Assembly (NCBI RefSeq): GCF_040807025.1
Contig: NC_090956.1
Span: 6,250,517-6,314,516 of the forward strand
Origin: Struthio camelus
Taxonomy: Eukaryota; Chordata; Aves; Struthioniformes; Struthionidae
Direction: 5' to 3'
Length of the DNA stretch: 64,000 nt
The stretch's first letter is position 1. Every line of letters begins with the position of its first letter. The notes beneath the pieces are model-generated. The model was not told where the DNA came from and did not search any database. It saw only the letters and a program-made list of their open reading frames with translations. This document shows positions 1 to 12,288 of the stretch, one piece after another. The position numbers were made by a program, and so were the translations under genes.

Positions 1-1142
1 TTACTTATTTTGTGTCAAAGGTCATAAGTTTGTCAAAGACTTGTGAGGGGGAAAGGGCTGACAGTGAATGCTTCTGTGAGCTCTTTTGGACACGACATTT
101 ATGTTTCCTTCAGCCCACTGGACTCAGTGACCCTGGTGGGTTCTCTAGGTCTTGTATTGAGGAGCCTATCACCAAATTCTTTCCGTTGTTGTCATCTTTC
201 TTGCAGTTCTGTCTGTATAATGATACTTCTGCAAAAAGAAGCACAGCTTGGCCTAATGCCTGCAAAACAAATCAACATCAGATTTCAGAGCAGATGCAGG
301 GAGGCCCTAAGGGCTGTATCCATTGTGCTCCAGTTATATGCCCCGCTGTGTTGTTTTTGCAGATGCATAGTGCCACGAGAAGTTGTGGATGGTCTACAAT
401 ACAGTCGTAGTAAGAGTGGATATAATGATGTGTAGTCTTTCTGATCAGCTGCTCCAATAGTGGAATGTGTGTATAGTAGTGTTTTTTTTTTTTTTTAATG
501 ATTTTTGTCTCTCGAGTGTCTGTTGTAGGGGCTACCGAACTCCTTTTGGAGCGAGTAACCAGTTTCTTTGGTCTATTCTACAGCTTGATCTAAGAAATGA
601 GAAAATAGGAACTAAGGTTTTAAAGGAATTTTCAAAGTTTGCTTATAGATTTAACTTCAGTAGCAGACATCTTTTTTTCTCTCATGAGGTTCATTTGAAA
701 GGTCAGTCATTTGGGCTAATACTTAACATGGCCTAAGTTTGTTTTGCTGCCTTTGGGTTTGAAACTGCTTTAGAGAAAGTTCCTAAGAACTGGAGCAGGG
801 ACTTGAAGTATGCCAAGATCGGAGCTCTCTAGTGTACTTCAAGAGTACCTTTTTGAGAGTATTTAAGAGTATTGAGTATTGTCAAAAGGGCTGTAGTTAG
901 AAGAAAGCCATCAAGTAGTTATGTCATCCATGGTATTAACTGAAAGGTGGCTGGCTTGGGAGTCTTTTTTCCCTCCTTCACCCCACAAGGCTAATGGCCT
1001 CTAAAAATAAGAAATACATCGCTTCTGAAGTCTCCAGATGTGATTTTTTTTTTTTTTTAGCACAGCTGATGGCAAAAATTATGAGAATGCTGCCGACTGT
1101 CTAGTCTGAGTATTGATTATTTTTTCCTGTGCTCTGTTACAG
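1..1142 (+). other. SNX8: SNX8 intron (3' part), no exon recognised
   Basis: This stretch ends in a normal acceptor (gctctgttacag) before the first visible SNX8 exon. It contains T-tracts near 481-496 and 1046-1058. The upstream SNX8 exons for the N-terminus and PX start are not found here, so the window opens inside an intron. Short open frames at 12-435 show no SNX8 similarity. Confidence 0.8.
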
Positions 1143-1260
1143 CGATTCAGATGCTCAGTGTACAGACGATATAATGATTTTGTGGTATTCCACGAGATGC
1201 TGCTTCAGAAGTTTCCATATCGTATGGTACCAGCACTTCCCCCAAAGAGGATGCTGGGAG
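1143..1260 (+). CDS. SNX8: SNX8 exon: PX-domain core
   Basis: This exon encodes 39 residues plus one base. It includes VYRRYNDFVVFHEMLLQKFP, the PX phosphoinositide-binding segment (RRYNDF), and the proline-rich loop VPALPPKRMLG. The acceptor is ttacag, the donor is gtaaat, and it ends in phase 1. Confidence 0.96.
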
Positions 1261-2801
1261 GTAAATCTGGGTCTGTCTTTTGACAGGAAGGGTTGTGGTG
1301 TAAACCTGAGCAAGAAGATACTGTTGAAAATATGTATTTAAAAGTTTCCACAGTCTTTGCTTCTGTTTCATTCAGAAAACTCTGAGATTGTAGCATGGAA
1401 TTCGGAGGTGTGAATTATTGCAATGCCAAAAGTTCTCAATAGGTAAAATGTTAATCTAAAACTTCAATATTCTTTTTGCAAGTAGAAGTTCAGTATCCAG
1501 TGATCTTTCTGACAAGCTTTAAGGGAGAGCTGAGCAAAAGAGCATGGTAGAGTTGCAGTTGTTTTTTTTCTTTGCATTTTTTGTTTGTTTGTTTTTTTAA
1601 GAAACTAGATTACAATGATCACAATTTTATGATGCTTTGAGTATAGAACTCCTATTGCACTGTCAAACAGCTGTAGTGTGCTGCTTTGTGAAGTGCTCAG
1701 ATTATTGATGATTAGTGGAAATCCCATTGCTCTTCTATAGCAGAACAGTGAAGATGAAAATTATTAAAAGGCTTAAAACTCCTGAAGAAATGATTGCAGG
1801 GAGAGGAGAAGGTTCAGAGTCATGACGTTATGCAAACGTAAAAGGGAGTGACGAGCACAGCGATGTTAAATGAACTACTGCATCGGGTCACTATGTGTTA
1901 TAATATCATCTTGCACAGAAGCCTTATGATGCAGGCAGTGGCAATTAGTTTCTCAGTCTATGTACAGAAAGATGCCTTTCTGGCAGACAAACCAACTGCT
2001 TTATAATTGCCATTGGACCTTTTTTGTTTCTTGTCCTTAAAAAGGAGCTTGTCCGTCTGCTTAGTCTAACCAGAAATTAAAAGCTGAGGTTGGGATCAAT
2101 GTGTCAGTTCATTCAACTACATTGTAACTATTAGGATAGAGACCGGTGAAGCATCCCAAGACTGAAAGCATGTCAAAGCCACTTCAGATATGTTTTTCAT
2201 TAATCTGAAATTTTTAAACTTTATTTTTATCATTTAAAATGTTACAAAACTGTATAAAATCCTGTCTTGTTTTCTACTTTAGCTGCTGAAGAACTAGCTT
2301 TTCACTGTCTTCTCTTCTGCCCATATTGCTAAGCTTAACGTATTTCAATAAATAATTAATTTCAGTCGAGGAGTCCCTGTATCGTTACAGTAAAGAGGAA
2401 CCTGGGAAACAGTGAGCAGAGCAGAGTTTATAGTGAACTAGAGCAAAGCAAAATAATACTGTTGAAAAGCTTCACTGATCATATTTTCTTATGATGGAAT
2501 GCCAAATGCCAAGTTTTTTTTGTTTGTGTGTTTTTTTTGTTTGTTTGTTTTTTGAGGCTGCAAGAACCAGTCTGTTGAATTTGGCCTGATTCAGTGTTCT
2601 CAGCCAGAATTTCCAGACTGACAACTTCATGCAATACCTGAAAACAAAGTGACCTTCTCTGGTTAATCTTAGCAGAGAGAGGATGCTTGAAGGAGAAGCT
2701 ACCAATACATATTATTTGTCAGTCATTGTTATTTCTTTGTGTTACTAATGTGTTGATACTTCTGTGCATTCACCAGTGCATTTCTTACCAGTAGATATCA
2801 G

Positions 2802-2844
<43 letters not shown>

Positions 2845-5800
2845 GTAGGATATGTTCCCAAACTATGGTGTACAGTCCTAAACAGTTTCAAAGCTGTGTT
2901 GAGAGAGAGAGAGAGTGATGACTGCCTTTAGTCCAGTGACTCTGCATACAGAAAAGCCGAGGAAGTCACATTAAATAGAAACTGCAAACAGGAAAAAGGA
3001 AATGGAATGGGTAGTTCTTGTTTCTGAGTAGGTTAATGGAACTAGTAAAGAGAATTGCAGGGCACAGGATTTAATGGATCCGTATAGATGTGTGATCCTT
3101 CCTTCCTTCCTTCTTTCGTTCCAGAGCCTGACGGGCAAAGCTGCACACTTTGTGTATTCGGTATACTCTTCTCCTAAGTTGTATGCTTAACTCTTCATGA
3201 TGATCCACCTTCTTCATCTGACAGAGAGATGAAAGATTGATAGTTTCTCTGCTCGTTTTGGAGCACAGCTGCATAGGGAGGCAGATAATGTAGGAAATGT
3301 GTAGATGACTTCAAAAATCTGTGTGTAGGCTGAAATGTGAACAAAGCACAATGAAGATCTGTAACCCTACTGACTGAAAATCTTTTGATGAGTGATGCTA
3401 TACTAAACATCATTATAGAGACTGCATGCAGTGATCAAACTTTAACTTAACAATCAGGCAAAAAACTGAGACTCTTTCAAGGGTAAGGTTTAGGTATCCC
3501 TTTGTCTGCTCATGCTTTTACTTTCAATCCTTTCTATTCTCTTTTGATTCAAATTTACTTTTGTTTAATTTTTTATCTTTCCTGAAAAAAACTCTAGGAT
3601 CTTTGAATTGCTGACTTAGCTGCAGAATCACCTGACTGAAACTCTTCCTGTTTCAGGACAGAAGACAAACTGAACTTTCCCTAGCTGAAAAACTAGGGAG
3701 ACTCTGGTTTAATGCACTGCAGATTGCCACACAGGTCTTTCAAAGTACTTTCTGAAGGCTTACATAAAAACAATGGGCATTGATCTTGAACAAACAATTT
3801 AAAAAACCCTTTCTTCTTCCCCCAAACCCCCAAATGGTTAAAAGCGTGGAGGAGGGACAGTTGAAGGTAAAGCACTCTGAAGTTAGTTCTGTAAAATAAC
3901 GAGCAAAAAAAAAGCATAGTTCTCCATGGGATGATCCAAATTGGCAAAATGGCTGTGTGATCTGCATTGCAAAGGCATCCAGGAATCTTAAAACAGAGTA
4001 AGATCCCCTCTGTGGACCACCTACGGAATTGACTCAGGGGGAGAAAAATCTTTGTAAGCCCACAGTTTGTAAATAGAGGCTCCAGGCCTTAAACTTGGTT
4101 ATTTGTCCTGCCTACCTAACCTGTCCTGTGGAAGTAAACATGCATAGATGTATTTCCAGAATTGCAATACGATGTAAAGAACCACTTGAAGGAAAAGTTG
4201 TTCTGGTGGTCAATCCAAAAGATTCGTTTTAGGGAGCTCACGTACCACAGGCAGCCATTCTTTGGTTTTGTTGCAGTACTTTAGCATGGTATATAAGTGC
4301 AAGGGAATTATTGGACTGGGTGCCTTTTTTTTTTTTTTTTTCCTCTTTCTGAGCATCTGTAATGTGTCATGCATTAATTCAAATTCAATGTTCCTCCTGC
4401 AGCTGACCGAGAATTCATAGAATCTAGAAGGAGGGCTCTGAAGCGTTTTATAAACCTGGTGGCACGGCATCCCCCTTTCTCAGAAGATGTGCTCTTGAAG
4501 CTTTTTCTGTCCTTCAGTGGCTCAGTGAGTACTTGTTAACAATAGTCTGAGTTTGCATATCCTCCTGTAACTGTTTCCCTGCGCACAGAGTTCGTAATTG
4601 CTTTTGACCTACTTCTTGTTGCTCCCCACGATGAACGTTTTCTCTCTATAGCTATTTCTGCAGCTGGACAGTGGAAAGTAATTATATTCAATGCCAAGAA
4701 CGTATTATTTTGAAAACGATATCTGTTCTTAGGGGAATACATATGATGCTTCTGCTTGGATTAAACCTAACCTGACTAAAGGTGTAGGTGTTAAGTTGTA
4801 CCTTACTATTGCAATATATCTGTGACCTGTGTAAACTGCCTATGTTTTACTTGATTCTTTAATACCCATTTGATCCTGTTGCTTCTCCAGGATGTGCAGA
4901 ATAAGCTAAGAGAGTTGGTCCAGGGAGTGGGAGATGAATTCATGACTTGCCGACTTGCTACCCAAGCCAAGGTATCTGTATTTCTCACAATGTATTATTC
5001 TGGTGTAAGTGTCTCTCTTCTCCAAGTGGATCAGTTGTGGTGTTTGCTGGGTGATAGACAGAGGCCATAGGTAGGAGGAAGCTGTTTCCAAAGTTCAAAG
5101 GACTTCTAAACTTATAATTTAACAGGAAACAGAAATAAATACTTGACTTTTAAGATCTAGCTACTTCTAGCTAAATGTGTATGAATATGAAACTAAACAA
5201 TGCATCTTGCTCAGAACACGTTTCTCAGCAATTACTTGTACTTGCATAACAAGCAAATGTGCATACCACACAATTTAAAAGCCAATGTCTAGATTGGTGT
5301 TTTCCCCACGTGTATGTGCCATCATTCTGTCTGTCTTCTTCCTGTGGAAGAGTAATTTGGACTGTTTTAGATGCCTTAAAAATGACAAAAATAACCCAAC
5401 TACTAACTCTTGTTCACTGAACTTTTAATAACCTCTCTCATGTGTTTTGGTAGAATTTTGCTCTGCAAGAGGTGAGAGAGTGACCACTAAAGGGTTAAAA
5501 GATTGTATGTGATTTCACGGTTTATGTGCAATGTCTTTTCATGATCCTTGAGCGTGGATCATAGGTATCACATGAGAGAAAATGAGCGGGCAACTTGCTT
5601 TGCCTCTTGTCCATCAGTTCCTACGCTTTTCCATTGCAGAGTGCTTTGAGATTGTAGTGTTAAAAGTGCAAAGTTAGGTATTATTATCTAGGTGTTGTTA
5701 TTTCTTTCTTAGTCAGAAGTTCTCCGTGCATCTGTTTATCCCAGTGATTAGTGCTATGGCAATTTTTAAACATACGTGCACTGTGTTTGAGCAATTGCAG

Positions 5801-8800
5801 AGTGATTTGCTGTTCAGGTTCCTGCATTGCTAGCAGAAGGTTTTGTAATCAGAGCTTAATTCAGGCTCTTACCAGTGATGCACAAGTCAGAAAGAGCTTA
5901 GCTGAACTTTTTAGTACATGCTTAACTTTGCCACGCTGGCAGTTGCTAGTAGCTTCAGACCAGAACTTACGAACCTGAAAGCTCACAAGCCCAATTTCAG
6001 CTCCATAGTAGAACTGTAGATTTTGCCAATTCTGTCTGTACCCTGACTTTAAGCCTCTTTCAGTCCTTGAAGATTAGGTGTATTCATATGAAATCTGACT
6101 TGGACACCTAAGCTGCAAAGCTAATCTCTTCAGGGTCCTTGTAGGGTGAAGGGGATGTGTGTCTTCATGAGAGTGCCATTCCGGGCAAAAGACTAGCTTC
6201 AACAGCCTGAATTCCTTCTGGAGAAATCTGTCTCTCTCGGCTGACTGCACGGTCTGCCTACAGTTAAGATATGCGAATATACCTGTGATGTGCCCACTAG
6301 TAATCCCTCTTGCGCTTCCTCAGGACTTCCTTCCAGCTGACATTCAGGCCCAGTTTGCTGCCAGCAGGGAGCTCATCAGAAATATTCATAATAGCTTTTA
6401 TAAGCTTCGGGACCGTGCGGAGAGGATAGCTTCTCGAGCCATTGATAATGCCTCAGATCTCCTCATGTTTGGAAAGGAACTAAGGTAAGCTGGGAGGAAG
6501 AGGACTTGCTAATGGGAACATTTCTGCTGTTGCTTCAGAACTCAAAACTGTTGTGAGGTTTACCTGCGAATATGTAGCTCATAATGAAGTTTTTCCTACC
6601 TTAAAAGAAGAAAACACATGCTTTCCCCCAAGGCTACGTTACATAGAGCAAGAGAAAAGAAAATGGCAATATCTTGATATGCAGGTACTGATTATAATGT
6701 CCATTCCTCCAGTATATACACAGCACTGCGTTTGTGATTGTTCAGTAGTAGCTCTGCAGTATGAGCTGTTTAGACAGATTTGAAACTCTGAACTGCTCTC
6801 TGCTGGTAAGTGTATCTGCACAGCAGAATTTATCTCCTAGATTGAACTACTACTTCTCTCTTCTCCCAGTGCTTTGGGCTCAGACACTACGCCGCTTCCT
6901 TCCTGGGCTGCTTTGAACAATAGCACATGGGGGACTCTGAAGCAAGCCCTGAAGGGTCTATCTGTTGAATTTGCACTTCTGGCAGATAAGGCTGTGCAGC
7001 AGGTGAGTTCCTTACCCCCTCCCCTTTTTTATTGGTAAAATGATGGAGGAGGTGAATTGCTGCCTTATGTTTCATCATGAATCATGAGCTCTGTGGGCAT
7101 AGGCACTAAAGAGTTATCCTCTGTCTTTTGGAGGCTCTAGTCTGCACTCACGTCCTCAACCAGCAGCCTGCTTGTGCAAGCTTGAATGAGAGGTAGAAAA
7201 TAAACTGGACTGTGTTTTAAATGGGGAAAATGTAAAACGGGCAGAGGAAAGGAGGGAAAAGTTTTCTTTCCTTTTCTTTTCCTTTCAAAGGGCTATTGGA
7301 CAAGTTAAGTTGTACTGCTATACTGAGCCGAGTCCTGCATTCTGCCCTATAAGTCTGCTGCGGATAATCCAGAAGAACTTATTTCCGAATCAAGTTTTGA
7401 CATTCACGGGCTTAAACAGTACGTGAGAGTCATTCAGACAGAAGTGTCGAATTCCTGTGTAACTGTACAATGTGATAATGACTGTTGAAATAGTGTGAGA
7501 ACATGACAATCTGGGGAGGAAAAGTAATATATTTCGCTTCTCATCTCATTGTGTTAAAATGCTCAGCATGCTTTATAAAGTAGTCAGAACAGATTTTCCC
7601 TCTGAGTTTATGCTCCAGAGAGCGCTCTCGATACAAGAAGAAAAGTAAAGAAAAAAATAGTGGTGAAATTCAGCTTGTCGTCTCATCTCCGCTTTCTGAT
7701 GCATGAACTATTACAGGGAACATGCGGGTATTTATAGATTTAATGGATTAGTTATCTTGTAAGAAGGGAAGATGAAAGATTTGGAGGAGTCTGCAAGAGC
7801 AAGAAATTCCAGGCAGAGAGAGCTGAAAGGACTGACGCACAGGACTTGTGAAACTAACTCCTCTTGTTATAATGATCAGTCAATTGGAAAAGCTATTCCT
7901 GCTCCACTCAGGTCTTTGTTCCGTGTAGCGAAGACTAAACTCCAGTGCCATCTGAAAGCTTCCTGATGCAGTTGTGTAAGCATTGATGTGCCCTGGAGAA
8001 TACCGTGGAGGGCCTGCCTGGAGTAAGGGCGTGAAGAACTCTGATGCCGGTTCTCGCCAGGCTTACATAAAATGTACTTTTTCCCTGTTTTCTAGGGTAA
8101 ACAGGAAGAGAATGATGTGGTGGAGAAGCTGAACCTTTTCCTGGATTTACTCCAGTCCTATAAAGTGAGTTCTGCTGTTCTTCTGCCAATGAGAAAGTTG
8201 TTTAGAGCAAGCTTGTGCTCTTTAGAGGGTGTAACAGCAGCTGAATGGAAAACTGCCTGGAAGGCCTGTTCAGAGGCAAACTGGGCATCTGGCAGAGGGA
8301 GGGGAGTGGCTGTTGGCCTTAGCTAGCTCTCTAGCCTGACTGGTCAGCTCTCATCTTGTGATGAGATCTTGTCAAACAACAAACCCTGCAAGGAAATTGA
8401 AAATATGTGTACTTGAATTATATGGATCAGCTAATCTTTTTCCAGACATGGCTGCTTCTGAGTCAAGGCATTGGACTGGATGGCTGCTGTTTTGCGCATG
8501 GAGACCTGAGTTCAATTACAAAAGAAAAAGTTTTTATTGATATTAGTCTTTTGTTCAAAGGTGCATTTTTAGGAGCATCTAGTTAAATGATACTTGGCCT
8601 GGACAGAAATAGGAGGACACTGGCAAGCTATTACAACAGTTAATTGGCAGCAGTTAATACTGATAAGGGCACAAAAGATAAGTGGTTTGATAAAGATCCA
8701 AAATGTTGGCAGACGTGATGCTCCAGATTGCTGCTTAAGCTCAGTGGTCTGGGTCCAAGCAGTTTTGTTTCTTAAATTGTTATGTGCCAACATTTTTTGA

Positions 8801-10507
8801 CCCTTTTGAAAACACAGAAACAAAAGGTCTGCAGCATAGAAATTGCATAAAGCATGGCCATTTAAATCGTTTGTGCTCCTGATACATTTGGCTTGCTTGC
8901 TTACTGTCTTAGCTCCCTGCCCTGCTTCCACGAAGTATCTGTCGTTTTCCTTTTCCCATAAAGGACCTGTGTGAAAGACATGAGAAGGGGGTATTGCACA
9001 AGCACCAGCGAGCCTTGCATAAGTACAGCATGATGAAGAAGCAGATGATGAGTGCCACTGTGCAGAACAAGGAACCGGAATCTGTGGAGCAGTTGGAGTC
9101 TCGGATTGTGGAGGTAGGGCATCTGCCCTGAACAAATGGTAGTGGACTGCTATAATGATACTACTGTGTAGCTCAGTCATATTTGCAGAAAGCCATTAGA
9201 CAGAAAGGATAACCCGTACTTTAGGTAATTTAAGCTACCTGCTGTGCTACAAGGAAAATGCATTTGTTTTCTTCAACACTTATTTCTGGCTCTTTGGCAA
9301 CCTGTCATTTGCAGGAGGTGTGGAAAGTAATAGTCATGTGATGGAAAGTGTAGTTGCTGCCATGTGAAATGGGTCCAGGTACTACCTTTTAGGTTCTTGG
9401 TATGTTTGCATTGCTGGTATGGTGAGGAATGCTGTTTTCTCTTGCTGCAAATGAACCTCCTTGGGACCTTTTTCCTGACAATGTATCTCACTGAGTTTCT
9501 CTTCATTCAGCAAGAAAATGCCATCCTAACCATGGAGCTGCGGAATTACTTTTCTTTGTATTGCCTGCATCAGGAGACGCAGCTCATCCACATCTATCTG
9601 CCTCTCACATCTCACATCTTGGGGGCCTTTGTCAACTCCCAGATCCAGGGTCACAAAGAGGTGAGTACTCCTGGTCTATGTTCTTTTTTCCCAAAATATG
9701 AATGAGAATTTGAACTGATTCTGTTTTTTCTCCTGTGAGCCTTCCTCCTCTGATAGTCTGGGGTCTTTCATAACCTTTTAAGAAGTCGGCAAAAGTCTTC
9801 CTGTTTGAGTGTGAGGATCAAGGCTGGCCTTTAGCCCTTAAAAAGGCTATGCATTTTCTTAGAGCAAATTGTTGCTTTTTTCTTTTTTTCTTCTTCTCAT
9901 ATCTGTGGATGGCTTTTACGACAAAAAGGGTGGAAGTAGACCCAACCGGTAAATAACCAGTTATTCTGTAATGGATGATATGTTTGCTAGATGAATCTAC
10001 TTTTGGTTGTGTTAGACAGAAATTATATGACGGGGAGAAGCTTCTCTCCTTTTTCTCTGAATCCAAGAGCTTCCTTTGTTTATCTCTAAATATGGCCTCC
10101 ACCATTCGCCATGTACAGGCTCTCCTCCTGCAACTCCCTCCCTTCCCATCATTGAAGGAATTTGTCCAAGGTATAGGAAGTCTCCCTTCCATGCATGCTC
10201 AGTAAAGTGCTGAGAGCTGCATTATAGCAGCAGTCTAAAAGGTGCAGTCTGGATCCACTGGGCTTCCCTGAAGTACTTCAGCGAATCTGTGTTGTGCTTT
10301 CTAGTACCTTGAAACTGCTGCTATAATATAGTGTGGTGAGATAATGACCCATAACGTGGTACTGTTTGTTTTCTCTCCTCCCCTCCCACTCAGATGAGTA
10401 AAGTTTGGAATGAGTTGAAGCCGAAATTGAGCTGCCTCTTCGTGGGATCTAGCAATATGCCAACTCCACCGTTGTCACCTCCAGAGGGAAACTTCTTCTC
10501 CAGTTAA
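1143..10507 (+). CDS. SNX8: SNX8 (sorting nexin 8), nine 3' coding exons; 5' end outside window
   Basis: SNX8 is a PX-BAR sorting nexin on early endosomes. It binds phosphoinositides and membrane curvature and supports endosome-to-Golgi retrieval; it is the animal relative of yeast Mvp1. Nine exons splice in phase (1143-1260, 4403-4524, 4891-4971, 6324-6484, 6870-7002, 8096-8164, 8964-9113, 9511-9660, 10394-10507) and give 365 residues. The family is about 465 residues, so roughly 100 N-terminal residues lie upstream. The first exon carries the PX signature RRYNDF followed by KFPYRMVPALPPKRMLG. Residues from about 108 onward are the helical BAR region, including ELIRNIHNSF, RAERIASRAIDNA and LRNYFSLYCLHQETQLIH. 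All introns are GT/AG. The 3' neighbour NUDT1 is convergent. No frameshift or missing exon is seen, so the gene looks functional. Confidence 0.97.
1261..4402 (+). other. SNX8: SNX8 intron with simple repeats
   Basis: This 3.1-kb intron lies between the two PX exons. It holds a 33-base A tract (2808-2840), a short GA run (about 2902-2915), a TTCC run (about 3100-3114) and T-rich stretches around 1560-1600 and 2515-2551. No coding exon or full mobile element was recognised. Confidence 0.75.
2808..2840 (+). repeat. Poly(A) homopolymer, 33 bases
   Basis: An uninterrupted run of 33 A follows ggtgtgt. No recognisable SINE or LINE body precedes it, so it may be a plain microsatellite or the tail of a decayed retroposon. 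Confidence 0.95.
4403..4524 (+). CDS. SNX8: SNX8 exon: end of PX domain
   Basis: The split codon gives Ala, followed by DREFIESRRRALKRFINLVA, then a helix ending LFLSFSGS. This is the C-terminal helical part of the PX fold. The acceptor is cctgcag, the donor is gtgagt, and it ends in phase 0. It contains 40 complete codons. Confidence 0.96.
4891..4971 (+). CDS. SNX8: SNX8 exon: PX-BAR linker
   Basis: Twenty-seven codons start at DVQNKLRELVQGVGDEF and end at LATQAK. The acceptor is tctccag and the donor is gtatct. It joins the PX domain to the BAR region. Confidence 0.95.
4972..6323 (+). other. SNX8: SNX8 intron, nothing recognised
   Basis: This 1.35-kb intron has no recognised repeat or exon and ends at the acceptor gcttcctcag. 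Confidence 0.7.
6324..6484 (+). CDS. SNX8: SNX8 exon: first BAR helix
   Basis: It encodes 53 residues plus two bases: DFLPADIQAQFAASRELIRN, then the heptad-rich RDRAERIASRAIDNASDLL segment. The donor is gtaagc and it ends in phase 2. It is strongly SNX8-like. Confidence 0.96.
6870..7002 (+). CDS. SNX8: SNX8 exon: BAR region
   Basis: The split Ser codon is followed by ALGSDTTPLPSWAALNNSTW and KGLSVEFALLADKAVQQ. The acceptor is tctcccag and the donor is gtgagt. It contains 44 complete codons. Confidence 0.96.
7003..8095 (+). other. SNX8: SNX8 intron, nothing recognised
   Basis: This 1.1-kb intron contains a purine run followed by a pyrimidine run near 7240-7288 (gaaagg then ttttcctttc-type sequence). 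No exon or element was recognised. Confidence 0.7.
8096..8164 (+). CDS. SNX8: SNX8 exon: BAR region
   Basis: Twenty-three codons, GKQEENDVVEKLNLFLDLLQ then SYK, form an amphipathic helix. The acceptor is ttttctag and the donor is gtgagt. It is in phase with both neighbours. Confidence 0.95.
8964..9113 (+). CDS. SNX8: SNX8 exon: BAR region
   Basis: Fifty codons begin DLCERHEKGVLHKHQRALHK and end EQLESRIVE. The acceptor is cccataaag and the donor is gtaggg. A 203-residue open frame on the opposite strand across this exon is an antisense shadow. Confidence 0.96.
9511..9660 (+). CDS. SNX8: SNX8 exon: last BAR helix
   Basis: Fifty codons include QENAILTMELRNYFSLYCLH and YLPLTSHILGAFVNSQIQG. The acceptor is ttcattcag and the donor is gtgagt. 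Confidence 0.96.
9661..10393 (+). other. SNX8: Last SNX8 intron
   Basis: This 733-base intron contains a pyrimidine tract near 9877-9900 and ends at the acceptor tcccactcag. Nothing else was recognised. Confidence 0.75.
10394..10507 (+). CDS. SNX8: SNX8 terminal coding exon with stop
   Basis: It encodes MSKVWNELKPKLSCLFVGSS, then a short proline-rich tail NMPTPPLSPPEGNFFSS, then TAA at 10505-10507. The tail resembles the TPP-SPPE end I recall for mammalian SNX8. Confidence 0.95.
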   Translation: MSKVWNELKPKLSCLFVGSSNMPTPPLSPPEGNFFSS

Positions 10508-12046
10508 TGCTCTGACCATCTGGGATGGAGCAAGAAGTGCAGTCAAGGGAGGGGTGGGGTCTCTACCTCCAGATGTTAGAATGAATCCTCCAAACAGCTT
10601 TTCTTTTTTTATACTGCTGCTTTGAGCTGCTCTCTCATTTAGACAGATTGGATATAGGGCAGAATACACAGATATAAAGACAATCTCTGAATTTTGAAGT
10701 GCTTTGGGGCAGATCTGAGTTCATTGTCCTGCAGACATTCATCATAGGGTCAGAATGTGCCTGGTGTAGTGGATGCTGCGGTTTTGTTGCTGATGCCTCT
10801 GCATCTTGTACAAACAGTCCTCCAATAGTATTTATCTGCACATATGCTGACAAACATCTAAGGTGCTGAGATGAACAGGATATCTGAAGCTTTTGCTTAT
10901 AGAAGAGATAGGCATTGCCTTTTAAGTTTGGGAGGGCGTATGTTAGAGGTATATGTGCGTAAGGAAAGCTGAAGGCTATTCCCAGTCCCATTGGTAGGCG
11001 TCTGGATTTCTTACTGCCTGACCTTAGAGCAAAATATGTGAACATGCTGGTTGGATTCACTAACCCTGCTGGGTTGGAATCAGAGCTGCTGTGAGGCAGC
11101 AAATTCCCATTGAGTCTAAGCAGACTATATGTCAATGTGATTCATGTTGCGGTTTGCAGGGCAGCCTAGGGACTTGCTTATAGCTTTCAGTTTGGGAACA
11201 AAATGACTGGGTTCAGGAGCTCGGAGGAGTGTGCCTGGCGTAAATGAGAAAATAATTGATTGAAACACTCCTCAGTTGTAAGCCACCCATATTATACAAG
11301 CAGTACAGCTACAGGTTAGCTTGCTTGTTTTCTTCTGGAGATTCTGACATCCATCTGTTGAGTAGCAGTTTAGGACTGTTGAAGAGCTGCTAACCCAAAG
11401 GCTGGTATTTCCTCTGGTAAAGATGAGATAGCACGTTACACCAGCAGGCTAGAACACAGTACTGATAAAATTCATTAGCCAAAAAACCAGTGCTTATCTT
11501 GATGTTACTGTCATTCTCTTTTCTGGCTCTGGATAGTATTGGAGTGTTTTTGTGAAGGAGAGAAGACAATTGAAGAGGTAGTTCTTTATCTCTCTCAGAA
11601 TAGCATGGCCCTTGATAATGGGGTTTTCAAAATGATTTCAGATTGGGATAAAGGGACTAAACATTCTCCGTGTCTCACGTTGTATCACTGGTGACTTTCC
11701 TCCATGAGGCAAAGGGCAGGGGGAGGAGAACTCGCATATCATCTGTTATCTTAGGAGAAATTGTGCGTATCCTCTTAGAGAATCTGATAAGTGAAGAAAC
11801 TGCAAACGCATGCAGCAAAACTCTGCATGAACAGGGCTCCCCTGAACCTAACTTCTGTGGGACCAAATGAGCTGCCAAAGGGGAATTTGAGACTTGGCTT
11901 CTTAGCATTTGTTTTGAGCGGGTAAAAAGGAAGCATATTAATAAGCATGAGTGCTCGCTATCAAACTGGAACCGTTACAGTATTTTCCCATTGGGGAACT
12001 TCCCCATTAGCAGGCCATATGTTTACATCCTCCAATCACAAAAGGC

Positions 12047-12080
12047 TTTTTCTTTTTTTTTTCTTTTTTTTCTTTTTTTT
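12047..12080. repeat. T-rich pyrimidine tract
   Basis: T runs are broken by single C bases. This is simple low-complexity sequence in the SNX8 3' flank. Confidence 0.85.
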
Positions 12081-12204
12081 AATTTAGAAAAATCAGTGCA
12101 ACATAAAAAGCTTCTCAATTCAGGTGGAAATGATGGGTTAGTTTCTTCAGCTAGGAGCAAGATAAAAAGTTATTTCCCAAGGTTCATGAGCCAGGCATAA
12201 CCAT

Positions 12205-12288
12205 TTCATATATATACATATATATACATATACATCATATATATACATGCACACATCTACTTATATACATATATATGTATATATATAA
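12205..12288. repeat. AT-rich microsatellite (atatatac type)
   Basis: Irregular repeats of atatatacat span about 80 bases in the SNX8 3' flank and would be prone to cruciform formation and length change. Confidence 0.85.

Noticed and set aside
363-435. Possible SNX8 exon after a tttttgcag acceptor-like site
   Set aside because: The translation does not resemble SNX8 or any PX sequence and ends in a stop (TAG at 433-435). No donor in a fitting phase was found.
8569-9180. 203-residue open frame on the minus strand
   Set aside because: It is antisense to an SNX8 coding exon and its intron, with no recognisable domain.
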